Positions 41,957-50,476 are shown, counted from the first letter of the stretch. The stretch: DNA of 64,000 bases from Corallococcus carmarthensis (GCF_003611695.1 NZ_RAWE01000011.1:1-64000); one strand, 5' to 3'. A program made the numbers and translations. Notes: generated by a model from the letters alone, not told the origin.

Positions 41957-43159
41957 TCAGGTGCCGGTGGCCCCACCGGCTCCGGTTGACCCAGGGGCAG
42001 GGGCCCACGGCTTGAGGCCGCAGATGCGCTCCGCCTCCTCCACGGCGGGTGCCAGCCGCGAGTGCTCCATGCGCAGGAAGCTCCGCACCGCCTTGTCCAG
42101 GCGCTTGTCGAAAATCAGGTGGGCGCTGTGGACGGCGGTGGGCTCGAAGCCGCGCGACACCTTGTGTTCACCCCCCGCGCCGGGTTCGAACACCTTGCGG
42201 CCCGCGCGGATGCAGTCGTCCACGGAGTGATACAGGCAGACGTTGAAGTGCAGGAAGGGGTGCTCTTCCGTGCACCCCCAGTAGCGGCCGTAGAGCCGCT
42301 CCGGCGTGGCCAGGTTGAAGGCCCCCGCGATGACCTGCCCGTCCTTCACCGCCTCCACCATCTCCACCGCGTGGGGCAGGTCGCGGAAGACGCGCTCGAA
42401 GAAGCCCGGGGTGAGCTGCACCTGGCCCCAGGCGTGGCGCTCGCAGGTGGACGTGTAGAAGGTGTACGCGCGCCGGGCGTGCTCCTGCGTCAGGTCCGCG
42501 CCGCGCACGGTGCGCAGCTGGATGCCCTGCGTGGCCGCGGCGCCGCGCTCGCGCTTGAGCTGGTTGCGGCGCTTGGAGTCGAAGCGGGCCAGGTAGTCGT
42601 CGTAGCTCCCGTAGCCCGGGTTCTTCCAATGGAACTGGAGCGTGATGCGGCGCGCGAGCCCGGCCTCCTCCAGGAGGTCCGCCTCTTCGTCGGTGGGGTA
42701 GAGCACGTGCACGCCGGAGCAGCCCTGCTCCTGGGCGCTCTCCACGGCGGCCTGGAGGAGCGCGCGGCGCAGGGGAGCGGCGTCCTCGCCCGGGGCGGTG
42801 AGGAAGCGCGGCACGGTGGCGGGGGACAGGGGGCCGCCCACGAGCAGCTTCGGGTAGTACTCCACGCCCAGCTGGGCGGCGGCGTTGGCCCAGCCGAAGT
42901 CGTAGATGTACTCGCCCATGCTGTGGAACTTGAGGTAGGCGGGCGCGGCGGCGACCAGCTTCTTGCCCCGCCACAGCGTCAGGTGGTGCGGGGCCCAGCC
43001 GGTGTCCTCGGTGGCGCTGCCGCTCTCCTCCATGGCGGACAGCCACGCGTGGCGCACGAAGGGGGGCGCGCCGGGCGCGACCAGGGCATCCCATTGGGCG
43101 GCCGGGACATCGCGGATGGCATCGAGAATGCGGACCTGGAGCGGGGTGTCGGCGGGCAC
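41957..43159 (-). CDS. GNAT-fold acyltransferase of the DUF482 family
   Basis: A 400-aa protein. FVRHAWLSAMEESGSATED, a middle domain with KKLVAAAPAYLKFHSMGEYI, and SYDDYLARFDSKRRNQLKRE are landmarks of the DUF482/COG3146 family. That family is FemAB-like with two GNAT folds. HPFLHFNVCLYHSVDDCI and KVFEPGAGGEHKVSRGFEP are the conserved C-terminal blocks. Relatives are thought to transfer an amino-acyl or acyl group in cell-envelope or peptide modification; the exact reaction is unknown. It is monocistronic. Confidence 0.85.
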   Translation of the reverse strand: MPADTPLQVRILDAIRDVPAAQWDALVAPGAPPFVRHAWLSAMEESGSATEDTGWAPHHLTLWRGKKLVAAAPAYLKFHSMGEYIYDFGWANAAAQLGVEYYPKLLVGGPLSPATVPRFLTAPGEDAAPLRRALLQAAVESAQEQGCSGVHVLYPTDEEADLLEEAGLARRITLQFHWKNPGYGSYDDYLARFDSKRRNQLKRERGAAATQGIQLRTVRGADLTQEHARRAYTFYTSTCERHAWGQVQLTPGFFERVFRDLPHAVEMVEAVKDGQVIAGAFNLATPERLYGRYWGCTEEHPFLHFNVCLYHSVDDCIRAGRKVFEPGAGGEHKVSRGFEPTAVHSAHLIFDKRLDKAVRSFLRMEHSRLAPAVEEAERICGLKPWAPAPGSTGAGGATGT

Positions 43160-43254
43160 GGGGGCAGTCTTAACGCGGGCCTGTCTCCTGCGCTCCCGTT
43201 CGTCCCGCCGGAGGGCACCCGGGCGAGCGGGCCCAGGGTCCGAGGTTCGGCACC

Positions 43255-43665
43255 CTACGAGGCCTTCTTGCGGGCCGGAGCCTTGGTCCGGGCGGTCATC
43301 ACCCGGGGCAGGTTGTCTTCAATCCAGGTGGTCAGTGCCTCCACGTGGACGGCCACCTCTTCCCCCAGGGGCGTGAGGGTGTAGTCCACGTGGGGGGGAA
43401 TCACCGGGTGGGCTTCCCGGTGCACGAAGCCGTCCTGTTCCAGCGCCTGGAGCGTCTGGGCGAGCATCTTCTCGCTCACCCCGCCCACCTTGCGGCGCAG
43501 TTCGCTGAAGCGGTGGGTGCCCTCTTCCTTGAGCGCGACCAGCACCAGCACGCCCCACTGGCTGGTGACGTGCTCCAGGACGCCGCGCGAGGGACACATC
43601 GCCGCGTACAGGTCCCCGCGCTGCTTCACCTTCTCCAGCAGCGGACTGCCCTTGCTTGCCTTCAT
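43255..43665 (-). CDS. HxlR-family transcriptional regulator
   Basis: A 136-aa winged-helix protein. The HxlR pattern is clear: a lone Cys near the start (YAAMCPSRGVLEHVTSQWGV), then VLVALKEEGTHRFSELRRK, VSEKMLAQTLQALEQDGFV and VDYTLTPLGEEVAVHVEAL. In YodB/HypR-type members that Cys senses quinones, diamide or other electrophiles. It is divergent from an NmrA-like quinone oxidoreductase with 107 bp between the starts. This is the classic layout of a thiol-sensing repressor and its detoxification target. The C-terminus is Lys/Ala-rich. Confidence 0.88.
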   Translation of the reverse strand: MKASKGSPLLEKVKQRGDLYAAMCPSRGVLEHVTSQWGVLVLVALKEEGTHRFSELRRKVGGVSEKMLAQTLQALEQDGFVHREAHPVIPPHVDYTLTPLGEEVAVHVEALTTWIEDNLPRVMTARTKAPARKKAS

Positions 43666-43674
43666 GACGTGACA

Positions 43675-43725
43675 CTTACCATGAGGTGCGTACTTACGAA
43701 AAGAGAGTACCCCCGTTACGGTAAG
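43675..43725. promoter_or_regulatory. Probable HxlR operator in the divergent promoter
   Basis: CTTACC (43675-43680) and GGTAAG (43720-43725) are inverted. ACTTACCA and ACTTACGA are direct repeats 18 bases apart (43674, 43692). GTACT (43690-43694) and AGTAC (43706-43710) are inverted. This cluster lies in the AT-richest part of the gap between the HxlR and oxidoreductase genes and is the natural site for autoregulation and repression of both. Confidence 0.55.
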
Positions 43726-43772
43726 CCCAGTTCGATTTCGCGCCTGGAGCGCGGGAAGGAAAGGGCGAAGCC

Positions 43773-44630
43773 ATGTTTGTCGTCACGGGAGCCACGGGGA
43801 AGCTGGGTCGGTTCGTCATCGAGGGCCTGCTGAAGAAGGTGCCGGCGAACCAGGTGGCGGTGGCGGTGCGCGATCCGGACAAGGCGAAGGACTGGGCGGC
43901 GCGCGGGGTGCAGGTGCGCAAGGTGGACTACGACCGGCCGGAGACCCTGAACGGGGCGTTCGGGAAGGGGGACACGGTGCTGCTCATCTCCGGGAACGAG
44001 GTGGGCAAGCGCTTCCCGCAGCACTCGGTGGTGATTGAGGCGGCGAAGAAGGCGGGCGTGAAGCTGCTGGCCTACACGAGCATCCTGTTCGCGGACAAAA
44101 GCGGCCTGTCGCTGGCGGGGGAGCACAAGGCGACGGAGGAGGCCATCCGCGCGTCGGGCATCCCGTACGTGTTCCTGCGCAACGGCTGGTACGTGGAGAA
44201 CTACACGGAGCACGCGGGGCCGGCGCTCCAGTACGGCGTGGTGCAGGGCAGCGCGAAGGAGGGCAGGGTGGCCACGGCCACGCGCCAGGAGTACGCGGAC
44301 GCGGCGGTCGCGGTGCTGACGGGCACGGGCCACGAGAACCAGGTGTACGAGCTGGCGGGGGATGCGAGCTTCACGCTGCCGGAGTACGTGGCGGAGCTGT
44401 CGCGCCAGTCCGGCAAGCCGGTGAAGTACGTGGACCTGCCGGTGCCGGAGTTCTCCGCGGCGCTCCAGCAGGTGGGGGTGCCCAAGCCCTTTGCGGAGGT
44501 GCTGGCGGACGCGGACGCGGGGCTTGCGCGCGGGGAGCTGAATGATGCGAGCCGCACGCTGAGCCGCCTCATCGGCCGGCCCACGGCGCCGTTCGCGAAT
44601 GCGATTGGCGCGGCGTTGAAGCAGGGCTGA
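43773..44630 (+). CDS. NmrA-like NAD(P)H:quinone oxidoreductase (QOR2/YtfG type), copy 1
   Basis: A 285-aa atypical short-chain dehydrogenase. The Rossmann motif is VVTGATGKLGRFVIEGLLKK (3-22), and KLLAYTSILFADK and YVFLRNGWYVENYTE are conserved QOR2 blocks. Enzymes of this type reduce quinones with NADPH. It is divergent from an HxlR regulator that probably controls it. A second full copy lies at 51713-52570 and a frameshifted tail of a third at 51536-51664. The last ~75 bp of this gene share a 49-base identical run with that relic. Confidence 0.88.
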   Translation: MFVVTGATGKLGRFVIEGLLKKVPANQVAVAVRDPDKAKDWAARGVQVRKVDYDRPETLNGAFGKGDTVLLISGNEVGKRFPQHSVVIEAAKKAGVKLLAYTSILFADKSGLSLAGEHKATEEAIRASGIPYVFLRNGWYVENYTEHAGPALQYGVVQGSAKEGRVATATRQEYADAAVAVLTGTGHENQVYELAGDASFTLPEYVAELSRQSGKPVKYVDLPVPEFSAALQQVGVPKPFAEVLADADAGLARGELNDASRTLSRLIGRPTAPFANAIGAALKQG

Positions 44631-44635
44631 GTTCC

Positions 44636-44651
44636 GGGGGGCGTCCCCCTT
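44636..44651 (+). terminator. Short GC hairpin after quinone oxidoreductase copy 1
   Basis: GGGGG (44636-44640) and CCCCC (44645-44649) flank GCGT, followed by TT. It lies just past the stop and before the convergent immunity-like gene. A related but longer hairpin follows the relic copy at 51673. Confidence 0.5.
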
Positions 44652-44678
44652 CAACGGCCCGCGGGGGAGCCTCGCGGG

Positions 44679-45149
44679 TCAGGCTTCCTCGTCGGGGAGG
44701 AGCGTCCGGAGAAGCTCGTCATCGGGACCGAGCGGTTGCCAGCCGGGCGGTGGCGGATGGGCAAGGAGCGCATCGCTGGCCCGGTCAACGCGCTCTTTGT
44801 GAATCTCTGGGGTGTGGGCAAACCAATGACCGAGCGCGATGGCAACCTCTAGCCGAGCGTCGTCATCCAGTACGGACGGCCAGCCGGTGGGGAGACACGC
44901 GTACAGTTCGCGCACGAACTGTCCGCGCACCAGTCGTGTGAGCTGCTTGCTGCGCTCCGCCTCCGCCACCAACCCGCCGAATACCTGCACCCCGGCGATA
45001 TCGTCCCGTCCAAGCTCCTCGGCCAGTGCCACCAGCGATGCGGTAGGGCGTGCTTCGGCGAAGGCGGTCAGCGAGTCGTAGCCGCGCTCACGGACGCGCT
45101 CGTATAGGCGGGCCTTCCAGTTTCCCTTCCAGGATCGTCCGTCGGTCAT
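44679..45149 (-). CDS. Probable immunity protein of a Sit-type toxin cassette
   Basis: A 156-aa soluble helical protein (RLYERVRERGYDSLTAFAEA, ELGRDDIAGVQVFGGLVAEA) that starts by an ATGA overlap with the toxin-like lipoprotein gene. Its C-terminus (PPPPGWQPLGPDDELLRTLL) is Pro-rich. The N-terminal pattern recurs in the small genes that follow DUF2380/TIGR02269 lipoproteins in myxobacteria, which act as cytoplasmic immunity proteins (SitI). The assignment rests mostly on position and overlap. It would neutralise the nuclease domain of the preceding gene. Confidence 0.65.
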   Translation of the reverse strand: MTDGRSWKGNWKARLYERVRERGYDSLTAFAEARPTASLVALAEELGRDDIAGVQVFGGLVAEAERSKQLTRLVRGQFVRELYACLPTGWPSVLDDDARLEVAIALGHWFAHTPEIHKERVDRASDALLAHPPPPGWQPLGPDDELLRTLLPDEEA

Positions 45150-46678
45150 CGTCCTCTCCCTGGAATGAAGTTCATCGGGATGTCGTACTCCTTCAAATAC
45201 GCCGCGACGATCCGCAGGATTGTGTTCCGCGTCAACATCCGGCCGGCCCTCGCCTCAGCTTTGAACAGCGCATCCATGATCATCCGGTTCCACTCACCGG
45301 GCCACATGCGCCCCAGCTGCCAGTTCCCCCCACCGTGAATCGCTTCGTGGTGGGCCTGCTCCAACCGGACGCAGAACTGGTCGATGTCCATTGCTCCCTT
45401 GAAGCCGCGCTGCTCGAACCACTCGCGGTGCTCTTGCGGCAGCACATGGTGCTTCGGAGCGTCCGACATACCCGCCCCCGCTCTGCCGGTTTCGTGCATG
45501 CCGCGCACCTCGGGACCGTCTCCCAGCGCGTCGCGCACGCCCTTGGGTAGGTCCTGATACGCCTGGGCCATCATGACCTGTCCGCCCTGAATGAGGACGG
45601 CCGCGCTGACGGCAGGAACGGAGATGACGCCCGCCTGCACGAGCCTTCGCATCATCTCCACCCACTCAGCGGAGACCGCAATCCGCGAGCCCACCATCAC
45701 TCCACCCGAACTCATCACGAGCCCCACGCCAAGCGTCGCGGGGGCCGAGGGCGGCACGCGGGGCAGCGACATCTTCAGCGTGGAAATCATCGTGACCATC
45801 TCCACCGCCTGCATCGCCGCGATGATCTGCCCGCCGAGCTTCATGGTCGCGCGGGTTTCCCGCTGGAGCGTGTCGAACTCACGCGTCAGCTTTCCCATCA
45901 GCTCGGGCATCGCGGTCGTCGCGGCCTCGACCCGCTCCGGGTCCAGTGAGGCGAGGTCCGTCAGCGTGGGCTCCATCATTCCCTGCACGCGATGAAGGTC
46001 GGTGAAGAGCTTCTCGACGCTGCACATCGGGCAGTTGCGAAGCACGGCGTCCGCGAGGTGCAGGAAGTCCACCCAGGTGGCCAGCAGGTGGGTCCCGAAC
46101 CAGGCCGCCTGGAGCTTCGGCCCCGTCATGCGCAAGAGACCCAGCTCCATGTCCGTGTCGCCGACTTCCGAGGCCGCATCCGTCAACGCGGTGGCGCTCC
46201 CAAGCGCGCCATGAAGCCACGTCACCTGCTTGGAGCCCTGGTCGAGGTAGCGCGTGAAGACGCCAGTGAGGCCCCACTCCCCGAGAGCAGGAGGACGGGC
46301 CGCCAATTTGGAGAACGCGGCTTCGACGCGGGTCAGGGAACCCTTCACCTCGTCCGTGGCTTCGACGACTGCCTGACGCGTCGATGCAGCGCTTCGGGCC
46401 CCGCCCCCAACAGCTCCCTCCACGCTGCCGTCTCCCACTGCCGTCACGTCGTCACGCGGCTGCTGGCGGCGCAGGAGCCGTTGCTCGGACCCGGAGAAGG
46501 CGCGTGGGAGGAGGTCCCCGGCGCGCGAGGGCTCATCGCTCGGAGTTTCCACCCACGCGGGCGAAGAGGCCTCACGCGGCGCGTAGCTCAAGCTTCGGCC
46601 ACGCCCGGGCGCTTGCGACACGGAGGCGCATCCCGTGGCCAGCAACACCACGGCCAACAGCAGGGCGTCAGCGCGCAT
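45146..46678 (-). CDS. Sit-type lipoprotein toxin with DUF2380/TIGR02269 C-terminal domain
   Basis: A 510-aa lipoprotein. The signal peptide ends in the lipobox LLATGC (Cys17). A long helical middle region (to ~390) has a hydrophobic Gly/Met-rich stretch near 295-375 (SSGGVMVGSRIAVSAEWVEM) that may insert into membrane. The C-terminal domain, HHVLPQEHREWFEQRGF, HHEAIHGGGNW and WNRMIMDALFKAEARA (400-510), is the DUF2380 His-rich module. It resembles HNH/Endo VII-type nucleases. In Myxococcus, SitA toxins pass between kin cells by outer membrane exchange and kill recipients lacking SitI. ATG 46678 gives the lipobox and overlaps the upstream gene by 11 bases. Confidence 0.8.
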   Translation of the reverse strand: MRADALLLAVVLLATGCASVSQAPGRGRSLSYAPREASSPAWVETPSDEPSRAGDLLPRAFSGSEQRLLRRQQPRDDVTAVGDGSVEGAVGGGARSAASTRQAVVEATDEVKGSLTRVEAAFSKLAARPPALGEWGLTGVFTRYLDQGSKQVTWLHGALGSATALTDAASEVGDTDMELGLLRMTGPKLQAAWFGTHLLATWVDFLHLADAVLRNCPMCSVEKLFTDLHRVQGMMEPTLTDLASLDPERVEAATTAMPELMGKLTREFDTLQRETRATMKLGGQIIAAMQAVEMVTMISTLKMSLPRVPPSAPATLGVGLVMSSGGVMVGSRIAVSAEWVEMMRRLVQAGVISVPAVSAAVLIQGGQVMMAQAYQDLPKGVRDALGDGPEVRGMHETGRAGAGMSDAPKHHVLPQEHREWFEQRGFKGAMDIDQFCVRLEQAHHEAIHGGGNWQLGRMWPGEWNRMIMDALFKAEARAGRMLTRNTILRIVAAYLKEYDIPMNFIPGRGR

Positions 46679-47246
46679 TGTCCACCCCCAGGCCCACTGA
46701 CGCGAAAGCACCCGGACGCAGCATCCCTTCCATCGTAGGGAACAGCAGCGTGCCGGTGAGAAAGCCTCCCGCTGGGTGGTAGTCGGGATTGAGGCGGTTG
46801 GAGTAGCGACGCACCAGATGCGCGGCCAGCAGGCTGTAGGACTCCAGCGCGCCGAACCAGACGCCCACGGGCGCGTTGTTCGAGCCGAGCTTGAAGCCGC
46901 GCACCACCTGCCCCCAGTCCGAGAGGCTGTCCCAGTCCTCCCTCCTCACGAGGCCCGTGCCTTCCCCTGCCCCCCACAGATGTAGCCGCACCGGAGCGCC
47001 CAGGTTGAGGCCGAACTCCGCGCCTCCGTCGAGAATGAGGGTCGGCTCCACCTGCACGAACCCTTCATCCGTGCCTGCGCCCGCGCGCGGCTGAAACGTC
47101 AGCGTCGCCACCTCCAGCCGTGCCAGCGAAGACCCGGCGCGGGGCGGCTCCTCGGGGACAGAAGCCTCGGAGTCGGGCGAAGCCGTGGCCGCTCCTCGCA
47201 TGGCAAGGAGCCCCAACCACAGCACCGCCCACCAGCGGTTGCCCAT
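46668..47246 (-). CDS. Secreted protein upstream of the Sit-type toxin (possible SitB-like accessory)
   Basis: A 192-aa protein with a Sec signal peptide (MGNRWWAVLWLGLLAMRGAA, cleavage near TASP). A low-complexity acidic linker is followed by beta strands (LARLEVATLTFQPRAG, FVQVEPTLILDGGAEFGLNL, VRLHLWGAGEG, GGFLTGTLLFPTME) with the alternating pattern of a small outer-membrane barrel. GGAGA precedes ATG 47244-47246. Its end overlaps the toxin start, so the two are co-translated. SitBAI loci have a helper gene at this position; the fold match to known SitB cannot be judged by eye. Confidence 0.6.
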   Translation of the reverse strand: MGNRWWAVLWLGLLAMRGAATASPDSEASVPEEPPRAGSSLARLEVATLTFQPRAGAGTDEGFVQVEPTLILDGGAEFGLNLGAPVRLHLWGAGEGTGLVRREDWDSLSDWGQVVRGFKLGSNNAPVGVWFGALESYSLLAAHLVRRYSNRLNPDYHPAGGFLTGTLLFPTMEGMLRPGAFASVGLGVDNAR

Positions 47247-47437
47247 CGCTCGTGTCTCCTGACTGCACTTCAGTGCGGCGTGCAGAGCCCGGTCATAAAC
47301 GCCGAGTCCGACACGTCGGCTGAACCAGGCGATGCATGCCCCAGCAGGCATGGAGGGAGGCGAGGGCGCCGCGTCTTCCCCCGAGCAGGTCTGGAGGATT
47401 GGCGCGAGAAGAGCCGGTTGGGTAGGGTCCAGGTTCG

Positions 47438-48361
47438 ATGCGGAACGCCCTACCTGGCTGGTTCGTTGTCTTGTTCACCCTTGTAGCCACGCCTGCCCTG
47501 GCGGGGCCACGAGAGAAGGCGCAGGTCCGGACCCTGGTGCTGTCGGAGCATCCGGACGATGCGGCCCATCGCATCCACGTGGCGGGGCAGATCGTGACGG
47601 TGCTCCGGTTCGAGCAGCCCTGCGACCCGCTGAAGACGAAGCTGCTCGGCTGGGAGGGGCGCTTCGAGCCGCTGGTGGTCGAGGGGAAGCGGGTGGTGGT
47701 CGAGCCCCTCCGAGCCCTGGCGGCGGATGAGAGTATTCCCCTGCTCGTGACGCTCGCGGATGGGACGGAGTTGTCGTTCCTGCTCCGGCCGCCCGTGGAG
47801 GAGTGGGGCAGGGCGGATCAGCAGGTGGATGTCTTCAAGGACCGCGAGAGCTATCAGGCCCTGGTCTCCGTGCTGGCGCGCACGCTGAAGGCGAAGAATG
47901 CGTTGGAGGAGGAGAACGCGCGGCTGCGTGAGGAAGAGACCTCCGCGGACCATGCACTTGCCTCGCTGCTGGTTTCAGGGGCTGAGGCGCAGACGCCGTT
48001 CCGGCTGATCAAGTCCTGGGAAGCAGTGGACGCGGACTCAGAGCTTTCGATGAAGCTCTACTCGGGCAAGGGCAAGGCCGCGGTCACCATCGCCGTGAGG
48101 AATCAAAGCGAGGATCGCCCGTGGCGGACGGTCCGAGCGAAGCTGTCCTCGCTGAAGAGCCAGGATCCGCGAACGGTGGCTGTCCGTTCCGAACACGCTT
48201 TGCTTACAGCGGGGCAGTCGGGCACCTTTGCCTTCGTGGTGGATCGGAGCGCCTTCCTTGATGCCAAAGGGCATCTGGAGACCCTGATGCTGGAGATCTA
48301 CCGGTATGACGGCCTTCGCCATGGCTATGTGGTCCTGGACCCTCGCCTTGTGCGTGAGTAA
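47438..48361 (+). CDS. DUF2381 (TIGR02268) family secreted protein
   Basis: A 307-aa protein with a signal peptide (MRNALPGWFVVLFTLVATPA, cleavage near residue 22). LVLSEHPDDAAHRIHVAGQI, VTVLRFEQPC and VVVEPLRALAADESIPLLVT are typical blocks of this Myxococcales-restricted paralogous family. A short coiled coil (KAKNALEEENARLREEE) lies near residues 147-170. C-terminal beta strands end in RYDGLRHGYVVLDPRLV. Function is unknown; members are periplasmic and are often encoded beside serine/threonine kinase or lipoprotein genes. The downstream lipoprotein gene starts 10 bases after its stop. Confidence 0.82.
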   Translation: MRNALPGWFVVLFTLVATPALAGPREKAQVRTLVLSEHPDDAAHRIHVAGQIVTVLRFEQPCDPLKTKLLGWEGRFEPLVVEGKRVVVEPLRALAADESIPLLVTLADGTELSFLLRPPVEEWGRADQQVDVFKDRESYQALVSVLARTLKAKNALEEENARLREEETSADHALASLLVSGAEAQTPFRLIKSWEAVDADSELSMKLYSGKGKAAVTIAVRNQSEDRPWRTVRAKLSSLKSQDPRTVAVRSEHALLTAGQSGTFAFVVDRSAFLDAKGHLETLMLEIYRYDGLRHGYVVLDPRLVRE

Positions 48362-48371
48362 GAGCTGCGGG

Positions 48372-48872
48372 ATGGTCCCCAGGACGCTTGAGTTCGCGTG
48401 CAGTCTCATCCTCGTCGCCCTGATCGCGGGTTGCGCTGGTTCCGCGACAGGGAGGGTGAGCCTGCGGCCCGATGGAACCCCTGGGCCCGAGAAGTGCCCG
48501 GAAGAAGCGCTCAAGGCGATGCGCTATCTGCGATTGGGCGTGGGGGATGGTGCGACCGCCGAGCTCGACGCGAACCAGATGGATGCCCGCCCCATCACCC
48601 TGTACGCGGGGCGTGTTGAGAGCGTGCTGCTCGACGACCTGGGAACGCTGGAGTCACCGACGCGCCTCTATGGGTACATCTGGACGAGCGGACCTCAGGC
48701 GGTCATCCGTTATTACGAGGCACTTCCGCCGGGTGCAGCACAGCGGGTACCCATCTGCGCGGTGGCGCGGACGGCGATGAACCAGCTCCGGAAGCGCCCT
48801 GAGTCGTTGCCTGGAACCGCCGTCCTTGAGTTCTCCATCGGGGGCGTCTTCATCGTGGACGAGTTCCTCTAA
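48372..48872 (+). CDS. Predicted lipoprotein, 166 aa
   Basis: A lipobox (VALIAGC, Cys near residue 21) follows a short hydrophobic signal, so export and lipid anchoring are expected. The mature part contains EKCPEEALKAMRYLRLG, ITLYAGRVESVLLDDLGTLE, LYGYIWTSGPQAVIRYYEAL and a final strand VLEFSIGGVFIVDEFL. Small lipoproteins of this pattern commonly follow DUF2381 genes in myxobacteria. The two are probably one operon, with gaps of only 10 bases. Function is unknown. Confidence 0.72.
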   Translation: MVPRTLEFACSLILVALIAGCAGSATGRVSLRPDGTPGPEKCPEEALKAMRYLRLGVGDGATAELDANQMDARPITLYAGRVESVLLDDLGTLESPTRLYGYIWTSGPQAVIRYYEALPPGAAQRVPICAVARTAMNQLRKRPESLPGTAVLEFSIGGVFIVDEFL

Positions 48873-48891
48873 GAGCCTATTTCGGTGGGGA

Positions 48892-49071
48892 AAAGATCGG
48901 TCACTCGCGGCCGTGGAGTTGTTGGGCGGGAGCGTCTTGTCCCACGTCGTCGCCGTAACGGCGTACCTGCTCGCCGGGCACCGCGGCATCTACCCCTCGC
49001 GGCGCATCGCACGCCTCAAGCACGGCGGGCCTCTTTGGGAGTGGCTGGTTGCTCTGCCTGAGCATCCTTGA
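48892..49071 (+). pseudogene. Decayed C-terminal fragment resembling a ClC-type chloride channel
   Basis: A short in-frame stretch reads LAAVELLGGSVLSHVVAVTA, then YLLAGHRGIYPSRRIARLKHGG. This is like the last membrane helix and tail of bacterial ClC channels (GHRGIYPxQR). There is no start codon of its own, no upstream channel sequence, and its end overlaps the convergent 486-aa gene. It is therefore a gene remnant left by a deletion or insertion event. Confidence 0.4.
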
Positions 49072-50476
49072 CCAGCTCCTGGAAGCCGTCCTCTCCAAAG
49101 ACGCTTTGGCAGGTCATTGCGGCGACATCCAACAGCATAGGAAAGCCCTGCTCCGGAAGGAGGATGCTGTCCGCCATGGCCACGCGTACCGCGAAATGGA
49201 CGTGCTCCTGGTGCGCGTAGAACAGCTGCGGCGGGGAGTTGTTCGACGCACGGTACAGCCCCATGACGACCTGGGGACAATACCTTTCAACGAACGCTCG
49301 TGCCTTCTGGAGGCCCTCGTTGTCGTAGTGCCAGCCGTCCAGGATCTCCTCGCCGTACGCTTCCAGCGTTTCGAGGATGGCGTACTCGCCCGTGTTCAAC
49401 GAATGCCCCAGCGAGAGGAACCCCCGGTGCTCGAGCTTGTCCGTGACGAAGACGAACTTCTGGTGCCGCTCGATGAGGTTCCCAAGCATCTCCAAGGAGG
49501 CATCCATCAGTCCCCGGTAGCCGAAGCCGGTGATCAGCTCATAGGCGAGCGGATTGCCCAGGCCCATGCGCCATTCCGCCTGGAGCCGCTCCACCAGGAT
49601 GGCCCGCTCCGCGTAGGTGCGGATGCCCCGCTTGGCCTGCCTCGGAAGGCCGTCCTTGCTCCAGAGCACTTGGCATGAGTGGGGCTCCCGTCGGTCGATG
49701 TGCTCATGGGCCTGTTTGAAGGGGACATCCATCTGGAGCGTGACGTCCTTGCGGAACAGCCGCTGGGAAAATGTCCCCGACGAGCCGCCGTAGCCCACCG
49801 CCGCGATGCCCAGCTGAGTGATGCCCAGCGCCTGCGTGCCGTGCGAGACCGCGCTGCCGTACACCGCCTCCACGTTGCCTCGGAAGAGGTGGCCCTCGTG
49901 GACGGCCTTCAGCTGCGCCTCCGTGGCGTGATAGACGCCAGCGCCCTTGGAGGCTTGCGAACGGGTCTTCAGCAGGGGCAGCAATTCCTGGCGGATGGTG
50001 GCGCGGAGCTTGTCCTCCTTGCGCATGGAGCCGCCAATCTGCTCCCGGAAGGCGCGCATGATGGCTTCCAACTCCAACCCGTTCGCCCAGCGCTCCATGT
50101 CGAGCGTCTGGGGCAGGGATTCCTCGAAGGACGCGAGGTAGTCACCGTCGCCCGCGCGGTCGTTGGCGTCCGGTGGTTTTCTTCCCTCCGTGGGTACTTC
50201 GGGTTCTTCCATATCGCGCAAGAGTCGGGAGAGCTTGAAGGCATCGATTTCGAAACGCTCCGCGATCTGATTCACCTGCTCGGAGAACGCCGCGCCCTTG
50301 GGCTTGCGACACAGGGACACCCAGTGGAGCGTTTCCACGGTGCAGCCCAGCTTCCGGGCGAGCCCTTCGACGGAGAGCTTCTCCAGGTCCCGGTACCATG
50401 CCAACGCGGAGCCCAACATTTCCGGTACCCGCAAACTGCGTTCGAACGCGGCTTCCAGCCAGTCAGGATTCGTCAT
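49016..50476 (-). CDS. Large protein with N-terminal HTH-like domain, 486 aa
   Basis: The N-terminal ~70 residues (ALAWYRDLEKLSVEGLARKL, then FSEQVNQIAERFEIDAFKLS) look like an XRE-type helix-turn-helix, followed by a linker rich in Asp/Glu. The main domain (about 165-470) contains GNVEAVYGSAVSHGTQALG, GIAAVGYGGSSGTFSQRLF, and a late FYAHQEHVHFAVRVA. Its pattern vaguely recalls NurA-like nucleases, but their catalytic Asp is not seen, so no function is claimed. It overlaps the end of a sigma-factor-like gene by 14 bases and is certainly co-expressed with it. Confidence 0.65.
   Translation of the reverse strand: MTNPDWLEAAFERSLRVPEMLGSALAWYRDLEKLSVEGLARKLGCTVETLHWVSLCRKPKGAAFSEQVNQIAERFEIDAFKLSRLLRDMEEPEVPTEGRKPPDANDRAGDGDYLASFEESLPQTLDMERWANGLELEAIMRAFREQIGGSMRKEDKLRATIRQELLPLLKTRSQASKGAGVYHATEAQLKAVHEGHLFRGNVEAVYGSAVSHGTQALGITQLGIAAVGYGGSSGTFSQRLFRKDVTLQMDVPFKQAHEHIDRREPHSCQVLWSKDGLPRQAKRGIRTYAERAILVERLQAEWRMGLGNPLAYELITGFGYRGLMDASLEMLGNLIERHQKFVFVTDKLEHRGFLSLGHSLNTGEYAILETLEAYGEEILDGWHYDNEGLQKARAFVERYCPQVVMGLYRASNNSPPQLFYAHQEHVHFAVRVAMADSILLPEQGFPMLLDVAAMTCQSVFGEDGFQELVKDAQAEQPATPKEARRA

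Noticed and set aside
49016-50476. Calling the 486-aa protein a NurA nuclease
   Set aside because: The resemblance is loose and the acidic catalytic residue expected near the VYGS stretch is not there.
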